Shown: positions 17,753 to 27,004 of the stretch, in pieces | Layout of the letters: each line of letters begins with the position of its first letter | Numbering within the stretch: the first letter of the stretch is position 1 | Assembly (NCBI GenBank): GCA_016710265.1 | Contig: JADJJL010000002.1 | Coordinates: 1-64,000 of the forward strand | DNA: 64,000 nucleotides | DNA from: Saprospiraceae bacterium | Lineage (GTDB): Bacteria > Bacteroidota > Bacteroidia > Chitinophagales > Saprospiraceae | Direction of reading: 5' to 3' | Notes under the pieces: model-generated | Told to the model about the DNA's origin: nothing | The model's database searches: none | What the model saw: the letters and a program-made list of their open reading frames with translations, nothing else | Made by a program: the position numbers and the translations under genes

Positions 17753-18175
17753 ATGGATTCACAAGACTTGGCAAAGGTGGTAGAAGGTAAGGCAACGCCC
17801 AGGGGAAAATTTCCCCATGTGCGACGAGCTGGAGACTTTTTGTTTGTTTCCGGAACCAGTAGTCGAAGAGCCGACAATAGTATTGCAGGCGCAGATTCTG
17901 ATGAATTTGGTGCAGTAAGTTTAGATATCAAAATCCAAACTGCAGCGGTCATCGAAAACATTAGGGATATCTTAAAAAGTGTAGGAGCCGATCTCAATGA
18001 TGTTGTGGAGATATCTACTTTTTTAGTTTCAATGAATGATTTTAAAGGCTACAACGAAATTTACAATCAATATTTTGGTTACGATGGTCCTTGCAGGACC
18101 ACAGTAGCAGTGCATCAATTACCTCATCCACATTTATTAATAGAAATAAAAGCAATTGCATATAAACCACTATGA
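17753..18175 (+). CDS. 2-Aminomuconate deaminase, RidA family
   Basis: A 140-residue RidA/YjgF-fold protein. The sequence resembles the 2-aminomuconate deaminase branch: GKATPRGKFPHVRRAGDFLFVSGTSSRR near the start, DIKIQTAAVIENIRDILKSVGADL in the middle and RTTVAVHQLPHPHLLIEIKAIAY at the end, which contains the RidA substrate-binding Arg. That enzyme hydrolyses 2-aminomuconate (or its imine) in the meta-cleavage branch of tryptophan/3-hydroxyanthranilate breakdown. The ATGA overlap with the next gene (tryptophan 2,3-dioxygenase) and the downstream ACMS decarboxylase support this role. A generic RidA function, removing enamine/imine intermediates, remains possible. Confidence 0.85.
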   Translation: MDSQDLAKVVEGKATPRGKFPHVRRAGDFLFVSGTSSRRADNSIAGADSDEFGAVSLDIKIQTAAVIENIRDILKSVGADLNDVVEISTFLVSMNDFKGYNEIYNQYFGYDGPCRTTVAVHQLPHPHLLIEIKAIAYKPL

Positions 18176-19272
18176 GTACAGATAAAAAATACAGCGCCAT
18201 CCATTACCACAGTTATCTTGGATTGGAGAAAATTCTTGGAGCTCAAAATTGCAGAAGCAAAGAATTGGGCGTAGAAGCACATGAAGAAACACTTTTTATC
18301 ATTGTCCATCAGGTCTATGAATTGTGGTTTAAACAAATCATCCATGAAGTAGATTCTGTGATGAATCTTTTTAAAACGAACAATGTAGATGAAAAAAATA
18401 TTGATATTGCAGTACTTAGGCTAGAGAGGGTCAACGAAATTATCAAATTATTGATACAGCAGATCAAAGTCCTGGAAACCATGACACCATTGGATTTTTT
18501 GGACTTTCGATCTTATTTATTTCCTGCTTCCGGTTTTCAAAGTTTCCAATTTAGAAAATTGGAAGTGATGTTAGGACTAAAAATTGAAAAAAGAATAGCT
18601 TATACGCCACATAAATATTATCACGAATTTGATACTGAACAGCAAAAACAAATGGAGCATATCGAGGCTTCAGAAAGTTTATTTGATTTGGTACAAGGTT
18701 GGTTGGAAAGAACCCCATTTTTGGAAACAGGCGATTTTGATTTCAAGGGAAAATACATGGAGGCTGTCAAAAAAATGTTGGATAAAGAAAAATCCGCCAT
18801 TCTACAATCGGATTATTTAAGTGAACAGGAAAAGGAGATGCGTTTAAGGATGAATGGTGACACTGATACTTTTTTTATTCATGTTTTTGACGAAGCGTAT
18901 CATCAAAAGTTAATAGAGGAAGGCAAAGTAAAACTTAGTTTTAAAGCGACCATTGCTGCATTGCTCATTCAATTATACGGTAACGAACCCATTTTACAAT
19001 TACCCTGCAGGTTGCTCAATGTCATCACAGAGATGGATACTTTGCTGACCAATTGGCGCTATAGCCATGCACAAATGGTGATGAGAATGTTGGGTAAAAA
19101 AACTGGAACCGGAGGTTCATCCGGATTTGAATACCTGATGGAAACTGTCAAAAAGCATCAGATTTTTCTTGATTTTCACAATATCAGCACTTTGCTTATT
19201 CCAAGATCTGAAGTACCTGATCTCCCACCTACACTTAAAAGAACACTTGGTTATTACTACAATCACATTTAA
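18172..19272 (+). CDS. kynA: Tryptophan 2,3-dioxygenase
   Basis: A 366-residue heme dioxygenase that opens the indole ring of L-tryptophan to give N-formylkynurenine. Family motifs are plain: HEETLFIIVHQVYELWFKQI with the distal-pocket His46, the DFR...PASGFQSFQFRKLE segment, and RYSHAQMVMRMLGKKTGTGGSSGFEYL, where His299 is the expected proximal heme ligand and the GTGGSSG loop contacts substrate. It is longer than the ~280-residue proteobacterial enzymes and closer to eukaryotic-type length. The start codon overlaps the stop of the aminomuconate deaminase gene (ATGA), and the ACMS decarboxylase gene follows after six bases. Confidence 0.96.
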   Translation: MSTDKKYSAIHYHSYLGLEKILGAQNCRSKELGVEAHEETLFIIVHQVYELWFKQIIHEVDSVMNLFKTNNVDEKNIDIAVLRLERVNEIIKLLIQQIKVLETMTPLDFLDFRSYLFPASGFQSFQFRKLEVMLGLKIEKRIAYTPHKYYHEFDTEQQKQMEHIEASESLFDLVQGWLERTPFLETGDFDFKGKYMEAVKKMLDKEKSAILQSDYLSEQEKEMRLRMNGDTDTFFIHVFDEAYHQKLIEEGKVKLSFKATIAALLIQLYGNEPILQLPCRLLNVITEMDTLLTNWRYSHAQMVMRMLGKKTGTGGSSGFEYLMETVKKHQIFLDFHNISTLLIPRSEVPDLPPTLKRTLGYYYNHI

Positions 19273-19278
19273 GCCAAG

Positions 19279-20280
19279 ATGAAAATAATTGACATTCACA
19301 CACACATCATTCCTGAAAATTTACCAAGATGGGCCGATAAATTTGGATATGATGGCTTTATTTCATTAGACCATCACGCTGATTGTCGAGCGAAAATGAT
19401 GATTGACAATCGCTTTTTTAGAGAAATAGAAAGCAATTGTTGGGATTCCAATAAAAGAATTGAAGAAATGGATCATCATAACATCCATTTACAAGTATTA
19501 AGTACCATTCCAGTTTTATTTAGTTATTGGGCCAAGCCCAGAGATGCCTATGATGTGAGTCGTTTTCTCAATGACCATATGTCTGATGTCGTCCGAAGAA
19601 ATCCAGATCGTTTTATTGGTTTGGGTACACTGCCGATGCAAAGTCCGGATTTGGCGATTCGTGAAATGGAAAGATGCGTCAACGAATTAGGATTGGCTGG
19701 AATAGAAATTGGTTCCCACATCAATGATTGGAATTTAGAAAACAACGCACTGCATGAATTTTATGCTGCGGCGGAAGAGCTCGGTGCATGCTTGTTTGTC
19801 CATCCATGGGACATGGTTGGCAAGGAAAAAATGAGCAAATATTGGTTGCCTTGGTTGGTTGGAATGCCAGCAGAAACTTCCCTGGCTATTTGTAGTATGA
19901 TATTTGGTGGAATTTTTGAAAAATTTCCAAAATTACGTGTTGCATTTGCCCATGGAGGAGGTGCATTTCCGGGTAGTTATGGACGCATCAAACACGGTTT
20001 TGAAGTACGACCAGATTTAATGGCAGTGGACAATGCAAATCATCCCGATCATTACTTGGGGAAATTTTGGGTGGACTCACTGGTGCATGATGAGGATATG
20101 CTTTTCAAATTAATTGCATTATTTGGAATAGACAAAGTGGCTTTGGGAAGCGATTATCCATTCCCTCTAGGCGAATTAAATCCAGGCCAATTAATTTCAA
20201 AAACCGGTTTAGACGAAGATGAAAAATCTTGGCTCAACTACCGCTCAGCGGAATCATGGTTGGGTTTGGATGCCATTTAA
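19279..20280 (+). CDS. 2-Amino-3-carboxymuconate-6-semialdehyde decarboxylase (ACMSD)
   Basis: A 333-residue amidohydrolase-superfamily decarboxylase. The zinc site is visible: DIHTHIIPE (His7, His9), FVHPWDM, FAHGGGAFPGSYGR and GSDYPFPLGE (the metal/catalytic Asp). The length and the DRFIGLGTLPMQSPDLAIREMERCV segment match ACMSD, which diverts the product of 3-hydroxyanthranilate dioxygenase away from quinolinate/NAD synthesis towards 2-aminomuconate. The deaminase two genes upstream acts further along the same branch. Its stop overlaps, tail to tail, the stop of the minus-strand metalloprotease remnant. Confidence 0.93.
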   Translation: MKIIDIHTHIIPENLPRWADKFGYDGFISLDHHADCRAKMMIDNRFFREIESNCWDSNKRIEEMDHHNIHLQVLSTIPVLFSYWAKPRDAYDVSRFLNDHMSDVVRRNPDRFIGLGTLPMQSPDLAIREMERCVNELGLAGIEIGSHINDWNLENNALHEFYAAAEELGACLFVHPWDMVGKEKMSKYWLPWLVGMPAETSLAICSMIFGGIFEKFPKLRVAFAHGGGAFPGSYGRIKHGFEVRPDLMAVDNANHPDHYLGKFWVDSLVHDEDMLFKLIALFGIDKVALGSDYPFPLGELNPGQLISKTGLDEDEKSWLNYRSAESWLGLDAI

Positions 20281-20714
20281 TTATTTTGATTTTGGAAGTT
20301 GTTAATTTTAAGTGCTTCGTCAATTAAATGGATCAAATAACGTCTGTGAATTCTTGTTCCACTTTCTGACAAAGTAGAGCTGTTTAACATACCTTTTATT
20401 TTATGCAAAGCATCGAATGCACTTGCTTTTGTTTCAATTCCAAAATTCTGTGTTTTGTTTTCATAAATAAAGATCAGCTTTTCCAAATAAATCTGCTGTA
20501 ATGATTTGCGATAAAGACTGACTGTTCCGTATAAATCACCTTTAAAAATTGCATTGTTTAAATCCTTAAACAACTCACTCACAGAATACTTATTTCCATA
20601 CAAGCTTGAATTGTTTAGTCTTCTCAAAGTGGAAGGACTCATGATTGGAAATAATACATTGTGGTACATATTACTTACCAATACATCCAATTTTGGGTCC
20701 TCTGAATTGGCCCA
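20277..20714 (-). pseudogene. C-terminal part of the frameshifted zinc metalloprotease
   Basis: In this frame the sequence reads WANSEDPKLDVLVSNMYHNVLFP, which continues naturally from ...QSQRRGFNF of the upstream frame. It then runs through a helical region (SVSELFKDLNNAIF, YRKSLQQIYLEKLIF) typical of the end of DUF5117/DUF4953 metalloproteases. It has no plausible start of its own. The join lies in a run of six A on the plus strand (20714-20719); five would keep the frame. Either the gene is really broken or the homopolymer was miscalled. Confidence 0.8.
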
Positions 20715-22881
20715 AAAAATTAAAACCTCTTCTTTGACTCTGAAGATATTGATACATTTCCTGATCTGAACTCAATGCATTTGGTGAAAATACATATTTA
20801 TTCAAAAGTTCAAATGCTTTCTTCTGCTCTTCTACTGGAACTGGTGTATATGGTTTATTGCTAGAATTTTGTCCATGGAAACTTCTATCTACATAAATAC
20901 CTCCAATATAATTTGCAACTGATCTGGTCATGTTAAAACGCTGATAGAAAAGAACAAAATACATATTTTTAAAGGTCTCATAAGATTGGTTTTCTTTGAT
21001 AAACTTCGATTTCAAACCCGTCATTCCTTTCTCTACAATTTGAAATCTTTCTTCTGCATAAGTGATGGGATCATTGCTCATGTCCCAAACCATCACTCTT
21101 GGATCAATACCAGCTCCAGGTCTGCAAATATCTGCGTCGTTACCAAAGATTAATTTAGGATCTGTACTTTTATTTGCGATTTGATTAAGGCTTTTAGCTT
21201 CGTCTTCTTTTTTAAATGTTGAATAACCGTATTCTATGGCCCAATGATCATAAGGACCTACAAGGGTGGTATAATAATCTGCTTGTTGGGTTTTATCCAA
21301 AGCCAAATTAATGGTAGAATAATCCATGACTGAACCTGTGACACCCAATCTTCGTGTGATCTCCTTGTTTTTTAAATCTGCCGGACTTAGCATGTGAGAC
21401 GATTTCATATTGTGATTGAGTCCCAAGGTGTGTCCCATTTCATGCAATACCAGTTCAGTAATAAACTGATGAAGTAATTCTGTTTTTACAGTTTCATCCA
21501 CCTCATTTAATTCAAGAATTGCTTTCCCAAAATGATTTTGCATTTTTAAGCCAACACCCATATTGCATTGGTGTGGATGATTGGAGATGTGCTCATGTTC
21601 TCCGAAATTTTTACCATCTTCAAATAAATCGGATTCTACTTTAAGTCCTGTCAAAAAGCTATAGTCTATGGTAATGTCTGAACCCAATATTTGCCCAGTC
21701 CTGGGATTTACAAAACAAGGTCCAATGGCAAAACCCAAATCTGAGGAGACCCATCGTATGACATTATACCTAATATCAGCAGGATCCCAATCAGCATCAT
21801 CGGGCATCATTTTCATGACAATGGCATTTTTAAATCCAGCCTTTTCAAAAGCCGCATTCCATTTATGTCCAGCATCTAAAATAACTTGCCTTAGTTCTTT
21901 TGGAGTGGTATTCTCCACCCACCAAACAATGGGTTCCACGGGCTCACTAATGCTTAATTCCGGGTTCTTCTTTTTCAAATGCCATCTATAAATAAAATCC
22001 CTATACCGAAGCATATCCGTGGTGGTCATGTCTTCTGTTTGCACAGAAAAATAACCAATGTGTGGATGATCGGCTCTAGGTACAAAATCATTGACAGGTA
22101 ACTCAATGAGACTGTGTTGCATTTTTACATTCACAAATCTAGGGTCCGTAATATCTAATCCTCCATAATATTGAGGATTGGGATTCTCATAAGATAGATT
22201 GACAATGATGTCAGAGTTAAGCGGAAATGAACGGAGTTTCAAATATTCTGATTTGTCCTTATTGAGAGTACCAAGATTAAGATAAGCCGTGGCAGGAATG
22301 GTAGCCGGAACAGAAGGCTTAACAGGGTCTAGTCTTTCTGACAAAAACAAATTATCCACATTCATTAAATATCCTAGCGAATCCTCAGCCACAATTTTTT
22401 CAGAAAAGAAAACCGTCTCAGGAACATCTACGTTAGCAGCACGGCTGATGGGGTGGTTTTTATCAAAATAAAAATTCGTATTTGATCTTAACCAAAACAA
22501 ACGATCGAAATTTTTTCTAATTGAAAACAACCAAGTTTCCCTTAGCATATTTTGGTTTAGGAAAAGCTCAGCAGGTCCTCCCATAGAAAAACTCTGATAC
22601 AGAAATTCCTTTTTTAATTGTTCTTTTTTTAAATAAATATGAAGACTCCCTGATAGGGTATCTTGATAAAAAGTAAACAAGCCTTCCATTTTTGTACTTG
22701 ACTTGACTTTTTCTGCCAAACTAACTTTTACAGAATCAGATTTTGTACTGTCCTTTTTGGTGGATGTTTTAGCAGCCACAGGAACAGAGTTTACTTTTTG
22801 ACCAGTCAATTCCAGGTGGAAAGAGACTAGGAATAAAATTACAAGCAAGGATAATTTGAAAAGTTGGTTTGTTTTTGACAT
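20671..22881 (-). CDS. Zinc-dependent metalloprotease (DUF5117/DUF4953 family), frameshifted near its C-terminus
   Basis: The ATG at 22881 gives a signal peptide (KTNQLFKLSLLVILFLVSFHLELTGQ). The protein then follows the family layout: an N-terminal DUF5118/DUF5117 region (FTFYQDTLSGSLHIYLKKEQL, MGGPAELFLNQNMLR), then a metallopeptidase domain with FKNAIVMKMMPDDADWDPADIRYNVIRW and the zinc motif HEMGHTLGLNHN (coded near 21425-21460), then VMDYSTIN as Met-turn. The last 13 residues (LGQFRGPKIGCIGK) are out of register: the homologous C-terminus is found in the next frame down to 20277, separated by one base in a homopolymer. The intact protein would be about 870 residues, secreted and acting outside the cytoplasm. 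Confidence 0.88.
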   Translation of the reverse strand: MSKTNQLFKLSLLVILFLVSFHLELTGQKVNSVPVAAKTSTKKDSTKSDSVKVSLAEKVKSSTKMEGLFTFYQDTLSGSLHIYLKKEQLKKEFLYQSFSMGGPAELFLNQNMLRETWLFSIRKNFDRLFWLRSNTNFYFDKNHPISRAANVDVPETVFFSEKIVAEDSLGYLMNVDNLFLSERLDPVKPSVPATIPATAYLNLGTLNKDKSEYLKLRSFPLNSDIIVNLSYENPNPQYYGGLDITDPRFVNVKMQHSLIELPVNDFVPRADHPHIGYFSVQTEDMTTTDMLRYRDFIYRWHLKKKNPELSISEPVEPIVWWVENTTPKELRQVILDAGHKWNAAFEKAGFKNAIVMKMMPDDADWDPADIRYNVIRWVSSDLGFAIGPCFVNPRTGQILGSDITIDYSFLTGLKVESDLFEDGKNFGEHEHISNHPHQCNMGVGLKMQNHFGKAILELNEVDETVKTELLHQFITELVLHEMGHTLGLNHNMKSSHMLSPADLKNKEITRRLGVTGSVMDYSTINLALDKTQQADYYTTLVGPYDHWAIEYGYSTFKKEDEAKSLNQIANKSTDPKLIFGNDADICRPGAGIDPRVMVWDMSNDPITYAEERFQIVEKGMTGLKSKFIKENQSYETFKNMYFVLFYQRFNMTRSVANYIGGIYVDRSFHGQNSSNKPYTPVPVEEQKKAFELLNKYVFSPNALSSDQEMYQYLQSQRRGFNFLGQFRGPKIGCIGK

Positions 22882-23012
22882 GATTCCTAATTTTGGGACA
22901 AAACTAAGATCATTCAAAACAATTTATCATTTCTTACTGAAAGATTCGACGAGGTAGTGAATTTTTTAGACCAAATAGATTAAACTGAACCGATTTTGGA
23001 AATTTTGCTACC

Positions 23013-23507
23013 CTATTTTTTTCGTTTTATAACAAGACTATCTGCCGGATAAGAGTTGGCTAAAAGGTCCATCTGCATTTGAGCCCAGGAGGTCAATTTG
23101 GATCTTTCCTCATCTGTCAACTTTGCTTCTTTATGCATTCCCATCCATGTGTAAGATGGAATTGGCATCTCTTTAGATTTGACCATTTCAATGATTTCTT
23201 CAAATTTATGGTTTTGAGATGCAATTCTTCGACTGGTGAAATCCGAAAAATTTAAATGCTCCTTTCCTTCCTCCATGTGATGCTGCAACCACCAACCCAA
23301 AGGTTGAACATAGCTGTACCATGGGTATGTCGTTTCATTGCTATGACAATCAAAACAAGCTTTTTCTAAAATATCTTTAATATCGGCTTGAGTTTCGTAT
23401 TTTGTAAAAATATTGGTTGACGAATTTTCAGGATTTTGTTTTTCAATCTGAAAAAATTGCAATACCAAAAAGATAATAATAATAGTATAAATGATGCGAA
23501 TTTTCAT
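23013..23507 (-). CDS. Heme-binding domain protein with one CxxCH motif
   Basis: A 164-residue protein with an N-terminal membrane anchor or signal (IIYTIIIIFLVLQFF) and one c-type heme site, CFDCH, at residues 51-55, followed by SNETTYPWYSYVQPLGWWLQHHMEEGKEHLNFSDF. This is the signature of the small Haem_bd family common in Bacteroidota. It probably faces the periplasm. The role (electron transfer or heme sensing) is not known. It follows a YCF48-like secreted protein gene by ten bases, so the two are probably one transcript. Confidence 0.87.
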   Translation of the reverse strand: MKIRIIYTIIIIFLVLQFFQIEKQNPENSSTNIFTKYETQADIKDILEKACFDCHSNETTYPWYSYVQPLGWWLQHHMEEGKEHLNFSDFTSRRIASQNHKFEEIIEMVKSKEMPIPSYTWMGMHKEAKLTDEERSKLTSWAQMQMDLLANSYPADSLVIKRKK

Positions 23508-23517
23508 TTTAAAACTT

Positions 23518-24744
23518 TTAATAGATGATACAAGGCAAACAAGTCAAATTATTAAATTTACTCTTACAAGCAATATAAAGACCTGGGGTAATTCCGGTCA
23601 AACTAAATAAATAACCCGAGTTATCTTTCTGGGAATTTTGTAACTGTACCAACTGGCCAGCAGGATTATAAAATTCAAATTTCTCATATTCCCCTAAGTC
23701 CACATACAGCGATTGATGACTCTGATAAAGCCATGAATCAGAATCTTTGGTTGGATTGGATAGAGAAACGGAGAGTAGATCATTTTTTAATATTCTGCCT
23801 TGATGGGATGCAATAAATCCCAATTGAGGGTTGAGTAAATCTACCGTAAAAAGATGATCAGTGCCCAGAGGACTATTCATTGGATCCCATTTTGCCCCAC
23901 CATCTTTTGTAAATAAAATGGTACCATTAAACCCGACTGCAACACCTACATTTTCATTTGCAAAGTCAATTTCCATCAGAGCTTCCTGTGTACCCGATTC
24001 TAATTTTGTCCAATGATCTCCACCATCCAAAGTCTTATAAATTCTTCCGATGTCTGCGCAGGCATAACCCACATTCTCATTCACAAAAAGGATTTTTCTA
24101 ATCCAATCGCCTGGAGGACTAAAAGGAAATGCATTCTCTTTGTACCAAGTTTCTCCTGCATCATCCGTTCTTAGTAATACATTTGATCCACCGGCAAATC
24201 CTTTGGAAGAGTTGACAAAATGCATCGAATACAATAAATTATTAATGCCAGAAGGAATTGGATCCCATGAATCTCCTCCATCCTTAGTTCTTAATAACAA
24301 TCCAGTTGATCCGCAAGCAAATCCATTTAGTGCATCTGTAAAATAAATACTCCAAATTTGCTCTGTGGTACCGGTATTTTTTAAAATCCAATTTTGGCCG
24401 CCATCGGTTGTTTTAAGAATTATTCCAGCGTTACCACAAATCCAGGTCGTTTGCTCATCCAGTATAAAAATATCCATAAAACGCATGGAAGTAAATCCCG
24501 AATTTTGGCTTTCCCAGCTAAGTCCGCCATTGTTGGTTTTGTGAATATTTCTAGTACTGCCATTGTAAAGGCTACTGACACAATAACCCAATTCAGAATT
24601 AAGAAATTTGATTTTTTGGATCGTTTGAGCTGGGTTAAATCGCTGTATTTCTTGCCAATCTTGACTGATGAGAGGTATCATAAACCATCCAAAGGAAAAG
24701 ATAATTAATAGTGAGCGAAAAAAGTAAAATTTAAAATTCAGCAT
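23518..24744 (-). CDS. Secreted YCF48/BNR-type beta-propeller protein with C-terminal sorting-like domain
   Basis: A 408-residue protein with a signal peptide (residues 1 to ~27). Residues ~30-320 contain about seven repeats of the type TxDGGxxWxxxxSG...xFxNxxxGxAxG, for example KTTDGGQNWILKNTGT, RTKDGGDSWDPIPSG and KTLDGGDHWTKLESG. These are the YCF48/BNR blades of a beta-propeller. The last ~80 residues resemble a T9SS type A sorting domain (YEKFEFYNPAGQLVQL, TGITPGLYIA) but end in an unusual LTCLPCIIY instead of the common basic strand. The function is unknown; probably surface-located or released. Confidence 0.8.
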   Translation of the reverse strand: MLNFKFYFFRSLLIIFSFGWFMIPLISQDWQEIQRFNPAQTIQKIKFLNSELGYCVSSLYNGSTRNIHKTNNGGLSWESQNSGFTSMRFMDIFILDEQTTWICGNAGIILKTTDGGQNWILKNTGTTEQIWSIYFTDALNGFACGSTGLLLRTKDGGDSWDPIPSGINNLLYSMHFVNSSKGFAGGSNVLLRTDDAGETWYKENAFPFSPPGDWIRKILFVNENVGYACADIGRIYKTLDGGDHWTKLESGTQEALMEIDFANENVGVAVGFNGTILFTKDGGAKWDPMNSPLGTDHLFTVDLLNPQLGFIASHQGRILKNDLLSVSLSNPTKDSDSWLYQSHQSLYVDLGEYEKFEFYNPAGQLVQLQNSQKDNSGYLFSLTGITPGLYIACKSKFNNLTCLPCIIY

Positions 24745-24925
24745 AAGTTTTTTGAAAGTTTAATCCAACTAGATTGTACATCACTCCAATCATATAACAA
24801 GAAATAATGATTGAATAGAGACACTAAAATACGGAGAATTAAATTATCAAAGAACCAATTTTTAAAATGCTTGGTCAAATATGGCTCACAAAGCTTATTT
24901 TTGATACTAAAATAAGCAAATCATA

Positions 24926-27004
24926 ATGCATAGATTTTGTATATTTATATTTTTAATGATTAAAATTTCCTATTTGGACGCCCAAGTGTTTTCATCCAAT
25001 ATGGGAGGTTCTGTCGTGGACGATGGCAGAAACTTTACAGATTTTACCATTGAAGTACAACAATTGGATTCCTTACAATTAAACCAACACTTTGGCTTGA
25101 CCCAGGTTTGTTTTAATCTCAAACATGGAGATCTAGGTCAGGTTAAAATCCAACTCATCTCTCCTGATAGTCAGATGGTTGATATTGCAGGAGGTTTGTT
25201 TGCGGCAGATTGCAATGTGTGCCTTGACATGAAAGCAGGACAATATATTGGACACGGATGGGGACCCTACAATGGTACCCATCGCCCCTTGCGAAATTTT
25301 GGAAAAATGAATTCCGGTGGACGATCCAATGGAATTTGGACTTTAAGAATTAAGGATTATTATTCTGGGGTACAAGGTTTTTTAGAGTCTTGGTCCATTC
25401 AATTTGGAACCAACCCTCCTTTTGGAAATAAACCATATCTATCAAGTGCTTTACCCATTTTAAAAATTAATACCAATCGTCAGGAAATTGTAGATTATAC
25501 CAAGCGAACGATGGAATTGGAATTAATTGATAAGGGATTAGGGGCTACAAACTATTTTACGGATTCTTCTACGTTCAAACATGCGATTGGAATTGAAATA
25601 CGTGGATCCAGTAGTCAATGGTTTCCCAAGAAATCTTTTGGTTTTGAATTTTTAGATAGTCTGGGAGAAGATCAAAAAGTAGAATTGCTTGGAATGCCAG
25701 CAGAAAGTGATTGGATCTTGAGCGCTAGTTTTACGGACAAAGGATTTATAAACAATGTGCTTGCCTATGATTTATTTCGGGCATTGGGTTGGTATGCGAG
25801 CAGAACCAGATATGTGGAGTTGGTTATCAATGGCGAGCATCAAGGACTTTACGTATTGATGGAAAAAATCAAACAGGATAATAATCGAGTCGATATTTCT
25901 AAACTAACAAGCATAGATTCTGCCGGTTCGGATGTGACTGGAGGATATATCTTTAAGATTGATAAAACAACCGGTGGCAATGGAGCAGGCTGGTTTTCCA
26001 AAATCGCACCGATCGTAAATCCCAACAATCAAACCATCCTTTTTCAATATCACTATCCCAGTGATGAAAATATAACAGAACCACAAAAAAAATACATTCA
26101 GGAATTTGTAGATCAGTTTGAGCAAACACTTCAAAATGGACCTCTGCATCAAAAAGATAAAGGTTGGAGACTGTTGGCTGATGAATCTTCATTTATCCAT
26201 TATTTTCTATTAAACGAAATTAGTCGAAATACAGATGGATACAGGTTAAGTACATTTTTATATAAAACCAAAGATACCAAAGGGAATAAGCTGTACATTG
26301 GGCCACCTTGGGATTTCGATATTGCGTTTGGAAATATAAACTATTGTGACGGTCAGAAAACAACCGGTTGGGCCGTGGATTTTGGAAACCTTTGTCCCGG
26401 GGATAATTTCCAATTACCCTTCTGGTGGTCCCGATTGTTGTCAGATAGTTTGTTTATAAATGGACTGCAATGTGAATATAAAAAACTCAGGGCAAGTAGT
26501 TGGAGCAATGATTCTATTTTGCATTTAATTGATCAACATGTAGAAAACATTTTCCCCTCTGCACAGGAAAACTTTGATTTATGGCCTATTTTAGGCTTGT
26601 ACATATGGCCCAATCCTTACCCCTACCCTGCCAATTATAGCAGTGAAATTATTGAATTAAAGAATTGGTTGATTCTTAGATTACAATGGATGGATCGCAA
26701 TATGCCAGGAATTTGTTTGGTCAGCGAAAATAAAAATGCTACTCAGGCAATTGTTGATGCAGATGCCATCCAGATCATTCCCAATCCAGCAACAGACCAA
26801 ATTAAAATTGACTTTGATGAATTAGATTCTAAGGTAGAAAAATTACAAATTTACAATATGCATGGTCAAATACTTTTTGACCAATTCTTGGGGGCTTCGA
26901 GTCAATTGAAAATAAATCTTCAGCCTTTTAATTCCGGAATTTATTATTTAAAAATACAGCTATCAAATAATCAGCTACTTCATAAAACCTTTGTTAAAAT
27001 TTAA
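24926..27004 (+). CDS. CotH-family secreted protein with P-domain and T9SS type A sorting domain
   Basis: A 692-residue precursor with a signal peptide (MHRFCIFIFLMIKISYLDAQ). Residues ~20-170 look like a proprotein-convertase P-domain (CFNLKHGDLGQVKIQLISPDS, then NGIWTLRIKDYYSGVQGFLESWSIQFG). Residues ~180-600 are a CotH kinase-like domain: IEIRGSSSQWFPKKSFGFEF, VELLGMPAESDWIL, YVELVINGEHQGLYVLMEKIK and PPWDFDIAFGN, which hold the kinase-like Lys/Glu and metal-binding Asp. The last ~75 residues are a type A sorting domain (IIPNPATDQIKIDF ... GIYYLKIQL). CotH proteins phosphorylate proteins or link spore/cell-surface structures; the target here is unknown. Confidence 0.9.
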   Translation: MHRFCIFIFLMIKISYLDAQVFSSNMGGSVVDDGRNFTDFTIEVQQLDSLQLNQHFGLTQVCFNLKHGDLGQVKIQLISPDSQMVDIAGGLFAADCNVCLDMKAGQYIGHGWGPYNGTHRPLRNFGKMNSGGRSNGIWTLRIKDYYSGVQGFLESWSIQFGTNPPFGNKPYLSSALPILKINTNRQEIVDYTKRTMELELIDKGLGATNYFTDSSTFKHAIGIEIRGSSSQWFPKKSFGFEFLDSLGEDQKVELLGMPAESDWILSASFTDKGFINNVLAYDLFRALGWYASRTRYVELVINGEHQGLYVLMEKIKQDNNRVDISKLTSIDSAGSDVTGGYIFKIDKTTGGNGAGWFSKIAPIVNPNNQTILFQYHYPSDENITEPQKKYIQEFVDQFEQTLQNGPLHQKDKGWRLLADESSFIHYFLLNEISRNTDGYRLSTFLYKTKDTKGNKLYIGPPWDFDIAFGNINYCDGQKTTGWAVDFGNLCPGDNFQLPFWWSRLLSDSLFINGLQCEYKKLRASSWSNDSILHLIDQHVENIFPSAQENFDLWPILGLYIWPNPYPYPANYSSEIIELKNWLILRLQWMDRNMPGICLVSENKNATQAIVDADAIQIIPNPATDQIKIDFDELDSKVEKLQIYNMHGQILFDQFLGASSQLKINLQPFNSGIYYLKIQLSNNQLLHKTFVKI

